Source: an uncultured Lacinutrix sp. (GTDB lineage: Bacteria > Bacteroidota > Bacteroidia > Flavobacteriales > Flavobacteriaceae). Taken from it: a stretch of 11,740 bases of DNA. Below the pieces are notes generated by a model. It made no database searches. It saw nothing but the letters and a program-made list of their open reading frames with translations, and was not told where the DNA came from. The DNA lies in assembly GCA_937916035.1 (NCBI GenBank), contig CALGIH010000330.1:1-11740 (forward strand). Direction: 5' to 3'. This document shows positions 1-6,790 of the stretch, one piece after another; the stretch's first letter is position 1, and the number at the start of each line of letters is the position of its first letter. The position numbers and the translations under genes were made by a program.

Positions 1-352
1 TTCTGCAGTTGATAATTGATCTACTAATTGTTCGCTAAAATAAGTATTACCTTCATTAACAGCTCTAATACAATTTTCAATTTCAACAAGTGCAAACTCT
101 TTTAAAATACAACCAGAGACACTAAAATATTTGGCTTGATGATATAAGGTTTCATCTTTCTCAAAAGTGATAAGAATAATTTTTGTTTTCAAATTCTTTT
201 CTTTACAAGCAGAAGCAATTTTAAGACCAGTCATAAAAGGCATTCTTATGTCTAATATGGCAATATCTGGATTGAATTCAATAATGGAATCGTAAGCCTG
301 ATCACAAATCGTGTTGAGGTTTTTTTATCGCTGTAAATTGTATTATTTTCAT
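1..352 (-). pseudogene. LuxR/NarL-type response regulator, 5' end damaged, 3' end outside window
   Basis: The minus strand encodes the later part of a receiver domain. It has a PDIAILDIRMP block whose Asp (codon 250-252) is the expected phospho-acceptor, then IILITF with the conserved Thr, and CILKE with the conserved Lys. A helix ending in VNEGNTYFS normally leads to a LuxR helix-turn-helix, which would lie left of position 1. The receiver frame is open only from about 324, with an in-frame stop at 325-327. The nearest plausible ATG (350-352) is in another frame and stops after 16 codons. The two frames meet at a run of seven A (320-326). Removing one A would join them, but the protein would still lack about 20 residues, including the N-terminal acidic pair needed for Mg2+ and phosphorylation. 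This suggests decay rather than a single sequencing error. The partner sensor and target genes are not visible. Confidence 0.7.
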
Positions 353-366
353 CTTAAAATAATGAC

Positions 367-993
367 ATGTGTTTATTAACTGAAAAGATTGAATTTCCTA
401 GTGTTAGTCAAGCATCTGATGAGGGGTTACTAGCTTATGGAGGCGATTTGTCGACTGAGCGATTAATTCTTGCATATTCCAACGGTATTTTCCCTTGGTT
501 TGAAAAGCGTGAACCCATTTTATGGTGGTCACCAGATCCAAGATTTGTGTTATTTCCAAATGAATTAAAAGTGTCAAAAAGTTTAAAAAAGACCATTCAG
601 AATAATGAATTTCAAGTAACAACAAACAAATCATTTAGAGAGGTCATTACTGCTTGTGCGAAATTTAAAAGAAAAGGACACAGCGGAACTTGGATAACAT
701 CAGAAATGATAGATTCTTACTGTGATTTACACGATTTAGGATTTGCTAAATCTGTTGAGGTATGGCAAGATAATGTGCTTGTTGGAGGACTTTATGGTAT
801 CGATTTAAACAATGGTGTTTTTTGTGGCGAAAGCATGTTTAGCACTGTTAGTAATGCAAGTAAAGTTGGCTTTGCTACTTTTATTAATAATTCAAGCTAC
901 AAGCTAGTTGACTGTCAGGTTCATACGAAGCATTTGGAAAGCTTAGGAGCTAAATATATTTCAAGAAATATGTTTATAAAATCATTATATTGA
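367..993 (+). CDS. aat: Leucyl/phenylalanyl-tRNA--protein transferase
   Basis: This cytoplasmic enzyme moves Leu or Phe from an aminoacyl-tRNA onto proteins with an N-terminal Arg or Lys, making them substrates for ClpS/ClpAP in the bacterial N-degron pathway. Visible family motifs are GLLAYGGDLS (20-29), IFPWFE (41-46), ILWWSPDPRFVLFP (51-64), GTWIT (107-111), LVGGLYGIDL (138-147) and FCGESMFS (152-159). Glu155 corresponds to the catalytic-pocket Glu of the E. coli enzyme, and DCQVHTKHLESLGA (182-195) closes the GNAT-like domain. At 208 residues it is slightly shorter than E. coli Aat, mainly at the ends. The ATG at 367 fits the family start (M-x-x-LTEKIEFP). It lies only 14 bp from the ATG of the damaged divergent regulator, and I see no good TAnnTTTG promoter element in that gap. 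Confidence 0.96.
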   Translation: MCLLTEKIEFPSVSQASDEGLLAYGGDLSTERLILAYSNGIFPWFEKREPILWWSPDPRFVLFPNELKVSKSLKKTIQNNEFQVTTNKSFREVITACAKFKRKGHSGTWITSEMIDSYCDLHDLGFAKSVEVWQDNVLVGGLYGIDLNNGVFCGESMFSTVSNASKVGFATFINNSSYKLVDCQVHTKHLESLGAKYISRNMFIKSLY

Positions 994-1055
994 CAAAAGG
1001 CATAGATAAAAAATAAAAAATTATAGATATTAGCAGAATATAAATGACGTAATTA

Positions 1056-1895
1056 ATGCTTAAAAAAGAAGATTTTAACCATTTCGAAAACAAAGAAAAG
1101 TTTTTAGAAATCGTTAACCACAAGATAGATAAAAACTTTTTGCAAGAAGTTAGAGACAAAGTTGAATATGAAAAAGAACTTTTAAAACTTCAAGCAGAAT
1201 TGGTTAACCTACAACGTTGGGTAGCAAAGCATAAAAAACGCGTTTGTGTTATTTTTGAAGGACGAGATGCCGCAGGAAAAGGAGGAGCCATTCGTAGGTT
1301 TACAGAACATTTAAATCCGCGTTCAATGCGAGTTGTGGCTTTAACAAAACCAACAGACGTTGAAAAAGGACAATGGTATTTCAGAAGGTATATTAAAGAA
1401 CTCCCAGAACCAGGAGAAATCGTATTTTTTGACAGAAGTTGGTACAATCGTGCCGTTGTAGAACCAGTTATGGTATTTTGCACAGACAATGAGTACGAGA
1501 AGTTTATGCTTCAAGTTACTGAGTTTGAGCACATGCTATACGAAGATGGTGTTGATATTGTAAAATTTTGGTTTTCTATCACTAAAGCTGAACAAGCAAA
1601 ACGATTTAAATCGAGATTAAAAAATCCTTTAAAACGTTGGAAATTTAGCCCTGTCGATAAAGAGGGTCAAATACGATGGGATGATTATACGTTTTTTAAA
1701 GAGCAAATGTTTAGTAAAACACACACTTCGTTTAGCCCTTGGATACTCATAATTACAAATAATAAAAGACAGGCAAGATTAGAAAGTATGCGTTATTTAT
1801 TATCAAAGTTTGATTATGAAGGCAAACGAAAATCGGGTTTAACCATGTTACGTGATCCTAATGTAGTGCAACGTTATCACAGAGCGATAAAATAA
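1056..1895 (+). CDS. ppk2: Polyphosphate kinase 2 (PPK2), upstream paralogue
   Basis: PPK2 enzymes transfer phosphate between inorganic polyphosphate and nucleotides, mostly making NTPs from NDPs or NDPs from NMPs, in the cytoplasm. The 279-residue protein is a single-domain PPK2. It has an N-terminal helical stretch (about 1-60), a Walker A loop GRDAAGKGG (69-77), TEHLNPRS (83-90), KPTDVEKGQWYF (98-109), a Walker B block FFDRSWYNR (124-132) followed by AVVEPV, and the basic lid NPLKRWKFSPVD (190-201). All motifs expected for activity are intact. The gene starts 62 bp after aat and ends 10 bp before a second ppk2, so the two kinases are probably cotranscribed. Compared with the downstream copy it has a longer C-terminal tail (RDPNVVQRYHRAIK). 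I cannot assign nucleotide specificity (class I, II or III) from sequence alone. Confidence 0.95.
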   Translation: MLKKEDFNHFENKEKFLEIVNHKIDKNFLQEVRDKVEYEKELLKLQAELVNLQRWVAKHKKRVCVIFEGRDAAGKGGAIRRFTEHLNPRSMRVVALTKPTDVEKGQWYFRRYIKELPEPGEIVFFDRSWYNRAVVEPVMVFCTDNEYEKFMLQVTEFEHMLYEDGVDIVKFWFSITKAEQAKRFKSRLKNPLKRWKFSPVDKEGQIRWDDYTFFKEQMFSKTHTSFSPWILIITNNKRQARLESMRYLLSKFDYEGKRKSGLTMLRDPNVVQRYHRAIK

Positions 1896-1905
1896 AAAAT
1901 CAAGG

Positions 1906-2712
1906 ATGACTGAAAATTTAACAGATAAAGATATAAAGCTCTTGAATTCTAAGAAAGGCATTAAACAATTCTTGAAGGAAGAAAATTATGCTATCCCTAA
2001 AATACTGCGTTATGTTAAGTATGAAAATAAACTAACGGAATTGCAGGAAGAACTTATTAAACTTCAAAAATGGGTTGGTGAAAATGATGAAAAAGTTGTT
2101 ATTCTTTTTGAAGGTCGTGATGCAGCTGGAAAAGGAGGAGCTATAAGACGTACGACAGAACATTTAAATCCTAGAGAGTTTAAAGTGGTGGCTTTACCTA
2201 AACCAACAGATGACGAAAAAAGTCAATGGTACTTTCAACGTTATATTAATCATTTACCCAAAAAAGGAAAAATAGTTTTTTTTGATAGAAGTTGGTACAA
2301 TCGTGCTGTTGTAGAGCCAGTAAATGGGTTTTGCACTCAAGACGAATATCACAGATTCATGAATCAAGTTAATGAATTTGAACGCATGCTAATTGAATCT
2401 GGTATTAGGTTGATTAAATTCTATTTCTCAATTTCAAAAGACGAACAAGCAGAACGTTTTGAAGATATTAAGAGAAGTCCAATAAAAAAATGGAAATATA
2501 GCGCAGTTGACGCTAAAGCTCTAGAGCTTTGGGACAATTATACCGAGTATAAAAAGAAAATGTTTGAAAAAACAAATACCGAATTAGCACCTTGGATAAT
2601 TATAAAAGCTAATAGAAAAAGTAAAGCCAGAATTGAAGTTATTCAAAAAATATTAGAGCTAATTCCGTATGATTCTAAAAATTTTGAAATAATTAAACCA
2701 TTTAATTTTTAA
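1906..2712 (+). CDS. ppk2: Polyphosphate kinase 2 (PPK2), downstream paralogue
   Basis: This is a second single-domain PPK2 of 268 residues, a tandem paralogue of the gene just upstream. Motifs line up one for one: Walker A GRDAAGKGG (70-78), TEHLNPRE (84-91), KPTDDEKSQWYF (99-110), Walker B FFDRSWYNR (125-133) and lid SPIKKWKYSAVD (191-202). The segment after Walker B reads AVVEPVNGFCT here and AVVEPVMVFCT in the upstream copy, and the C-terminus is shorter. Both copies keep every catalytic motif, so neither looks like a decaying duplicate, and different nucleotide preferences are a reasonable inference. The start at 1906 leaves 10 bp after the upstream stop. The TAA stop overlaps the stop of the convergent tag gene by 4 bp (TTAA, 2709-2712). 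Confidence 0.95.
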   Translation: MTENLTDKDIKLLNSKKGIKQFLKEENYAIPKILRYVKYENKLTELQEELIKLQKWVGENDEKVVILFEGRDAAGKGGAIRRTTEHLNPREFKVVALPKPTDDEKSQWYFQRYINHLPKKGKIVFFDRSWYNRAVVEPVNGFCTQDEYHRFMNQVNEFERMLIESGIRLIKFYFSISKDEQAERFEDIKRSPIKKWKYSAVDAKALELWDNYTEYKKKMFEKTNTELAPWIIIKANRKSKARIEVIQKILELIPYDSKNFEIIKPFNF

Positions 2713-3275
2713 ACTTCATTGTATCTAAAACAAGATAATTCATGGTCATTAACCAAACCTGTGGCTTGCATGTTTGCATAAATTACTGTCGAACCTACAA
2801 ACTTAAAATCACGCTTCTTTAAATCTTTACTAATAACGTCACTTAAAGGTGTATTTGGAGGAGCATTTTTATAATTGCTAACAGCGTTTTTAATCGGTTT
2901 TCCATCTACGAATTTCCAGATATATTTGCTGAAGCTTCCAAATTCTTCTTGAATTTGCATAAAAGCTTGTGCATTTGTAATGGTAGCTTTTATTTTTAAT
3001 TTGTTTCTAACTATTCCTGCATCTTGGAGTAAAATATCTATTTTATCCTGATCGTATTTAGCAATTTTTTTATAATCAAAATTGTCTAAAGCCTCTCTAA
3101 AATTCTCTCGTTTCCTTAAAATGGTTATCCAACTTAAGCCAGCTTGAAAAGTTTCAAGAATTAAAAATTCAAATAAAGTAGCATCATCATAAACCGGAAC
3201 TCCCCATTCTTTGTCATGGTAATCTTCATAGAGTGCATTACCAATACACCAACCACATTTGTGCTTGTTATTCAT
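2709..3275 (-). CDS. tag: DNA-3-methyladenine glycosylase I
   Basis: This base-excision repair enzyme removes 3-methyladenine from alkylated DNA. The 188-residue protein matches the Tag family end to end. It has CGWC (7-10), YEDYHDKEWGVP (16-27), ETFQAGLSWITILRKRENFR (41-60), QDAGIVRNKLKI (84-95), KKRDFKFVGSTV (153-164) and MQATGLVNDHELSC (169-182). By alignment to E. coli Tag, Cys7, His20, His178 and Cys182 are the zinc ligands, Glu41 is the base-recognition Glu, and Trp49 stacks on the flipped base. All are present, so an active enzyme is expected. The ATG at 3275 gives the usual short N-terminus. The gene is divergent from a thioredoxin-like gene, with a 103-bp shared upstream region holding a perfect palindrome. 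Its stop overlaps that of the convergent ppk2. Confidence 0.96.
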   Translation of the reverse strand: MNNKHKCGWCIGNALYEDYHDKEWGVPVYDDATLFEFLILETFQAGLSWITILRKRENFREALDNFDYKKIAKYDQDKIDILLQDAGIVRNKLKIKATITNAQAFMQIQEEFGSFSKYIWKFVDGKPIKNAVSNYKNAPPNTPLSDVISKDLKKRDFKFVGSTVIYANMQATGLVNDHELSCFRYNEV

Positions 3276-3314
3276 AAATTATCTTGTAAGGTTTTAAAAT
3301 ATAATAGACTCATA

Positions 3315-3330
3315 TATGACAAAAGTCATA
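3315..3330. promoter_or_regulatory. Perfect 16-bp palindrome, possible Crp/Fnr-family operator
   Basis: TATGAC-AAAA-GTCATA is a perfect inverted repeat with 6-bp arms and a 4-bp spacer, in the divergent tag/thioredoxin-like upstream region. The inner ATGAC-N4-GTCAT has the same geometry as FNR-type sites (TTGAT-N4-ATCAA), so a Crp/Fnr-family regulator is a plausible reader. The regulator itself is not in the window. Its centre (3322.5) lies about 41 bp upstream of the start predicted from a TAGTTTTA element at 3352-3359. The 4-base loop and absence of a T-run argue against a terminator. Confidence 0.4.
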
Positions 3331-3351
3331 AAATAAAGTGAATCAAGATAT

Positions 3352-3359
3352 TAGTTTTA
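3352..3359 (+). promoter_or_regulatory. Candidate -7 element of the thioredoxin-like gene
   Basis: TAGTTTTA differs by one base from the Bacteroidota -7 consensus TAnnTTTG. It lies 19 bp before the ATG at 3379. No TTG (-33) is present at the proper distance, which would fit a promoter that depends on an activator bound at the palindrome just upstream. In such AT-rich DNA a one-mismatch hit alone is weak evidence. Confidence 0.3.
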
Positions 3360-3378
3360 CGGCAATAAAATTACAATT

Positions 3379-3996
3379 ATGCACCAAATATTAAAAGATA
3401 GTGTAGACAACAGTATTAGTTACGCAGATTATTTCAGGTTAATGCAGAAATTAGTTCAAAATAAGTTTACTACTGGGAGGGATATTTCAGAAGCTAATAT
3501 TAATTATACCATGCTCAATGAAAAACGCATGAGCAGATGGAATAAAAAACTTGAGATTTCAGAAGCTTATAAAGCTAAAATAATAGTATTTAATTCAGAA
3601 ATCATTTGGTTAGTAATTACTGAAAGTTGGTGTGGTGATGCCGCACATTTACTTCCTGTAATGAACAAAGTTGCTGAATTGAACCCGAACATTAATCTAC
3701 GTATTGTGTTGCGTGATAATAACGAAGGTTTAATGAATCAGTTCTTAACAAATGGCAGTAAGTCCATTCCTAAATTAATTATGATGGATGCGGATTCTTT
3801 AAAAGTAATTAATTCTTATGGACCAAGACCAAGTACTGCAACTGCAATGGCGGAAAATTATAAAAAAGAACATGGTCAATTAACTCCAGAGTTTAAAGAA
3901 GATTTACAACGCTGGTATAATAAAGATAAGGGCAAAACAACCATCGATGATTTAATTAAACTATTGGAAACACATACACCTAATTTTTCCCTTTAA
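3379..3996 (+). CDS. Thioredoxin-like protein with a monothiol WCGDA site
   Basis: This 205-residue cytoplasmic protein has no signal peptide or membrane segment. The thioredoxin fold is recognised from a beta strand IIWLVITESWCGDA (75-88), where the CxxC site would be, the strand INLRIVLRD (105-113), the cis-proline loop KSIPKLIMM (128-136), and GPRP (148-151). Only one active-site cysteine is present (Cys85). The second position is occupied by Ala88 in C-G-D-A, and the protein has no other Cys. It therefore cannot form the usual intramolecular disulfide, and may act as a monothiol reductase or bind a partner. Proteins of this kind are often annotated 'thioredoxin family protein' in flavobacteria; the substrate is unknown. 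It is divergent from tag. Its last 17 bp overlap the convergent TonB-like gene. Confidence 0.85.
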   Translation: MHQILKDSVDNSISYADYFRLMQKLVQNKFTTGRDISEANINYTMLNEKRMSRWNKKLEISEAYKAKIIVFNSEIIWLVITESWCGDAAHLLPVMNKVAELNPNINLRIVLRDNNEGLMNQFLTNGSKSIPKLIMMDADSLKVINSYGPRPSTATAMAENYKKEHGQLTPEFKEDLQRWYNKDKGKTTIDDLIKLLETHTPNFSL

Positions 3997-4714
3997 AGAT
4001 AAAAGTAATTGTTCCAATTTGTGAAGGTTTTGAGCTATTTGCATTAAATAATGATGCTTTTGCATACTCTAAGGCAGTATCAACTAGACAGCCATTATCA
4101 GTGGATGAAGCATTATTATAGTTAGTGTCTGTGACGTTCCCTTCACTATCAACAGTAATATTAACAACTACTTTTCCACCTGATTCGCATAAATAAATTG
4201 GAGGCGGAATTTCTATTTTTTCTCGATTAACTAATGAGTAACTAATAGAGCTGTTTTTATTCGTGCCACTTGATGAAGGCGCTCTTTTCTTTTCTGAAGT
4301 TTTTGCTATGATGTCATTAATATCATCAAAAGCAGTAGCTTCATTTTCGTTTGACGTGTTTTTTGATGATGATGCGGTATTGTTGGACTCTGTTGGTTCA
4401 GTTATTGGTTCCTCATTATTTCTGTTTCGTATTTCTTCTAACTGTTCTTCAAAAGCTTTATCTTTTAAGGCATCATTATTTTCGTTATAGGCTTGATTTG
4501 TAGTAGAAGTATTAAGCAAATTATCAAGACTTTCGAGGATTTCTTTAAGCGCTTCTTTTTCGGCTTCCGCAATGGTTTCAGGCTCCATTTCATAATAAGT
4601 TTCGGAAGCTAATTTAGAATGCTCTTTGATATGAATTGTAAACCCTAAAAACACGACAACAGTAGATAATAATGTTGTAGCTATCATGGCTTTATATGTA
4701 TTTGTAGTAGGCAT
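3980..4714 (-). CDS. Membrane-anchored protein with TonB-C-like domain
   Basis: This 244-residue protein is built as N-terminal anchor, long linker and small C-terminal domain. One transmembrane segment spans about residues 9-27. A charged coiled-coil-like stretch (about 44-98) and a low-complexity Asn/Ser/Glu linker (about 99-160) follow. The C-terminal domain (about 170-243) contains PPPIYLCESGGKVVVNITVD, EGNVTDTNYN and IGTITFIFKGK, a pattern seen in Bacteroidota 'energy transducer TonB' family proteins. Cys176 and Cys209 could pair outside the cytoplasm. The linker lacks the Pro-Lys/Pro-Glu repeats of classical TonB, and no exbB/exbD or TonB-dependent receptor gene is nearby, so a true energising role is not established. 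The gene lies 96 bp downstream of truB and may have its own promoter. Its 3' end overlaps the convergent thioredoxin-like gene by 17 bp. Confidence 0.75.
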   Translation of the reverse strand: MPTTNTYKAMIATTLLSTVVVFLGFTIHIKEHSKLASETYYEMEPETIAEAEKEALKEILESLDNLLNTSTTNQAYNENNDALKDKAFEEQLEEIRNRNNEEPITEPTESNNTASSSKNTSNENEATAFDDINDIIAKTSEKKRAPSSSGTNKNSSISYSLVNREKIEIPPPIYLCESGGKVVVNITVDSEGNVTDTNYNNASSTDNGCLVDTALEYAKASLFNANSSKPSQIGTITFIFKGKN

Positions 4715-4810
4715 TAATTTAGAACGTAATTATTTAATTTAGTGCGTTATATATACGTTAAAGTATAGAAAATAGTTTAGAAACCTAATCTATTGCTTGA
4801 ATATTTGATT

Positions 4811-5506
4811 TTAATGCTTTGGTAAATTCGCGATAAACCCTTCAATTGTTTGAGCTGTATTAACATTATAATCTCCAATTTTAGTTCTTCGTAACTCAGA
4901 TAAATGAGCACCTGAGTTTAGGGCTTTGCCAAAATCATTTGCTAAAGAACGTATGTATGTGCCTTTACTACAAACAACTCTAAAACTAACTTCATTGTTT
5001 TCTAATCTGGTAATTTCAAATTCTGAAATAGTTATGTTTCGCGATTTTATTTCTACACTTTCACCAGCTCTTGCATATTCATATAAGCGTTTGCCATCTT
5101 TTTTTAGGGCTGAAAAAATAGGTGGAATCTGCTCGATGTCGCCAATAAATTGGGTGGTAGCTTTTTTTACTAATGCTTCAGTAATATGATTTGTTGGAAA
5201 AGTTTCATTGATTTCAGTTTCTAAATCAAATGAAGGAGTTGTACTACCTAAAACGATGGTTCCTGTGTATTCTTTAATTTGCCCTTGAAATGTATCAATC
5301 TGTTTGGTCATTTTACCTGTGCAAATAACAAGTAATCCACTAGCTAGAGGATCTAAGGTTCCAGCATGACCAACTTTTATTTTTTTGATGCTAAAGGCTT
5401 GCCTTATTTCCCAACGTAGTTTATTTACAGCCTGAAAAGAGGTCCAATGCAAGGGTTTGTCAATGAGTAAAACTTGCCCTGATTGATAGTCTTCCGAAGT
5501 TTTCAT
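4811..5506 (-). CDS. truB: tRNA pseudouridine-55 synthase
   Basis: TruB converts U55 in the T-loop of tRNAs to pseudouridine. The 231-residue protein opens with LLIDKPLHWTSFQAVNKLR (13-31), the family's motif I. It contains GHAGTLDPLASGLL (46-59), where Asp52 is the catalytic aspartate, GTIVLGSTTPSFDLE (82-96), QIPPIFSALKKDGKRLYEYA (126-145), and CSKGTYIRSLANDFG (179-193). It is shorter than E. coli TruB because it largely lacks the C-terminal PUA extension, which is common for Bacteroidota enzymes. The ATG (5504-5506) directly follows the uppP stop (5507-5509) with no intervening base, so translation of the two is probably coupled. It is likely the last gene of the ftsX-DUF3098-uppP-truB transcription unit. 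Confidence 0.97.
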   Translation of the reverse strand: MKTSEDYQSGQVLLIDKPLHWTSFQAVNKLRWEIRQAFSIKKIKVGHAGTLDPLASGLLVICTGKMTKQIDTFQGQIKEYTGTIVLGSTTPSFDLETEINETFPTNHITEALVKKATTQFIGDIEQIPPIFSALKKDGKRLYEYARAGESVEIKSRNITISEFEITRLENNEVSFRVVCSKGTYIRSLANDFGKALNSGAHLSELRRTKIGDYNVNTAQTIEGFIANLPKH

Positions 5507-6301
5507 TTAATTCGTTAAAGCATAAGTGATAGCAATAAAACCAACTACAATACAGTAAATAGCAAAATAACTTAGCTTACTGCTTTTAACCAATTTAATC
5601 ATCCAAGTACAAGCAAATAATCCAGAAATAAAAGCAGCAATAAAACCAACCGAAAGTATGCTAAAGTTCGTACTTTCATAAGTAAGTTCTCCAACTAAAA
5701 TGTCTTTTGCAATTTTGCCAAATATTAAAGGTACAACCATTAAAAACGAAAATCGTGCAGCTTTAGTTTTATCATTTCCTAAAAGTACTGCTGTTGAAAT
5801 AGTAGCTCCAGAACGTGAAATTCCGGGAAGCATTGCTATGGCTTGCGAGATGCCAATAATAAAAGCATTTTTAAAACTTACTTTTTTATTGGTGCTTTTT
5901 GCTTTATCAGCTAGAAATAGGAGGAAGGCTGTGACAATTAACATACACCCAACAAGTAAAATATTACCACCAAAAAGTTGTTCTAGTTGTTCTTCAAAGA
6001 ATAGTCCAACAATTATTGCTGGAATCATTGATAATAGAATCTTTGTTAGAAACTGCATGTCTTCATTCCACTGAAACTGAAAGATGCCTTTTATGATGTT
6101 CCAAATATCTTTTCTAAATACAACCATAGTACTTATTGCTGTTGCAAAATGCAGTACAACTGTAAATAGTAAACTTTCTTCAGGGATTGAGTTATCGCCA
6201 AGAAGAGCCTTGCCAATTTCTAAGTGACCACTTGAAGACACAGGAAGAAACTCAGTGAGTCCTTGTACAATGCCTAGAATAATTGCGTCAATAATTTCCA
6301 T
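5507..6301 (-). CDS. uppP: Undecaprenyl-diphosphate phosphatase (UppP/BacA)
   Basis: This integral inner-membrane enzyme removes one phosphate from undecaprenyl diphosphate, recycling the lipid carrier for peptidoglycan and other surface polymers. High levels of it give bacitracin resistance. The 264-residue protein has both signature regions: QGLTEFLPVSSSGH (13-26), holding the Q/E-x3-E motif (Glu17) and active-site His26, and LPGISRSGATIST (158-170), with the phosphate-binding Arg163. Six to eight hydrophobic segments are visible across the length, as expected for the BacA fold. It follows the DUF3098 gene by 38 bp and abuts truB. With ftsX upstream this groups cell-wall precursor recycling with division and wall hydrolase control. 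Confidence 0.97.
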   Translation of the reverse strand: MEIIDAIILGIVQGLTEFLPVSSSGHLEIGKALLGDNSIPEESLLFTVVLHFATAISTMVVFRKDIWNIIKGIFQFQWNEDMQFLTKILLSMIPAIIVGLFFEEQLEQLFGGNILLVGCMLIVTAFLLFLADKAKSTNKKVSFKNAFIIGISQAIAMLPGISRSGATISTAVLLGNDKTKAARFSFLMVVPLIFGKIAKDILVGELTYESTNFSILSVGFIAAFISGLFACTWMIKLVKSSKLSYFAIYCIVVGFIAITYALTN

Positions 6302-6339
6302 GTGGCAAATGTATCAAAAAGCAAGAATGAATTAGAATA

Positions 6340-6609
6340 TTATTTTTGGGAATTTGATTCTTTATCCGGATTCAACAAAATAGCATAAATCTGAATACCA
6401 AAACCAATAAGCACTAAGGTTGGTGCTAAACGAATACGTCTCCAACTAAAAATTTCAGGGTTAAAAACATTTGGGTCATCACTTCCTCCACCAGACATTA
6501 GTATAAAACCTAAGGCAATAAAACCTAAACCAATAAACATCCATTTATAGTTCTTTTTGCCAAAAATAAAAATATCTTTTGTGTCTTCCTTACGTTTTTG
6601 TTCTCCCAT
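6340..6609 (-). CDS. DUF3098 small membrane protein
   Basis: This is an 89-residue protein of a family known from Bacteroidota and without an assigned function. A charged N-terminus (about 1-12) precedes FIFGKKNYKWMFIGLGFIAL. There are two transmembrane helices (about 22-39 and 60-78), separated by a conserved-looking loop SGGGSDDPNVFNPEIFSWRR (39-58). A short charged tail ends the protein. The hairpin topology and its place between ftsX and uppP suggest a role in the envelope or in division, but this is inference from context only. The ATG at 6609 lies 1 bp after the stop of a coding-like frame (6611-6790), as if translationally coupled to it. Confidence 0.92.
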   Translation of the reverse strand: MGEQKRKEDTKDIFIFGKKNYKWMFIGLGFIALGFILMSGGGSDDPNVFNPEIFSWRRIRLAPTLVLIGFGIQIYAILLNPDKESNSQK

Positions 6610-6610
6610 G

Positions 6611-6790
6611 TTAATCGAATTCGGTAAAAATTATGTCGTCACCAATAGCCATTTGTACAATATGTTCAGAAGTGCCAAACAACATTATTGGTAAGTGCAA
6701 AGTAACGGTTTTATTTAAAACTTTTGCGTTAAGGGTTTCTAAATTTAAACCTTGGTCTAAACCACGATTAATAATACAACTGATCAGTCT
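6611..6790 (-). other. Coding-like frame between ftsX and DUF3098, no normal start
   Basis: The minus strand is open from a stop at 6791-6793 to TAA at 6611-6613 (59 sense codons). Codon choice resembles the neighbouring genes (TTA, GAA, AAA, GGT, ACC). The product reads, in pieces, NRGLDQGLNLETLNAKVL, NKTVTLHLPIMLFGTSEH and IVQMAIGDDIIFTEFD. There is no upstream ATG, GTG or TTG: the first in-frame ATG is mid-sequence, and the earlier options are CTG (6785-6787) or ATT (6770-6775). It overlaps the end of ftsX in a different frame and stops 1 bp before the DUF3098 ATG. It could be a small gene with a rare start, the remnant of a lost gene, or an extension of FtsX by +1 frameshift near its stop. 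I do not recognise the family. Confidence 0.4.

Noticed and set aside
1044-1052. ATG ACG TAA mini-frame just before the first ppk2
   Set aside because: It has two codons and no upstream signal, and is probably chance in the AT-rich gap.
1190-1532. Antisense open frames within the first ppk2, and similar ones under aat, truB, uppP, the TonB-like gene and the panE-like gene
   Set aside because: They have no family features and lie opposite well-supported genes; they are reading-frame shadows.
3305-3312. Candidate -7 element TATATTTT for tag on the minus strand
   Set aside because: One mismatch to TAnnTTTG, but the only TTG lies 16 bp upstream and within the palindrome, so the match is weak.
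4715-4810. Possible promoter for the TonB-like gene in the 96-bp gap after truB (TATACTTTA on the minus strand)
   Set aside because: It has at least two mismatches to TAnnTTTG and no TTG at a suitable distance, too weak to list in such AT-rich sequence.
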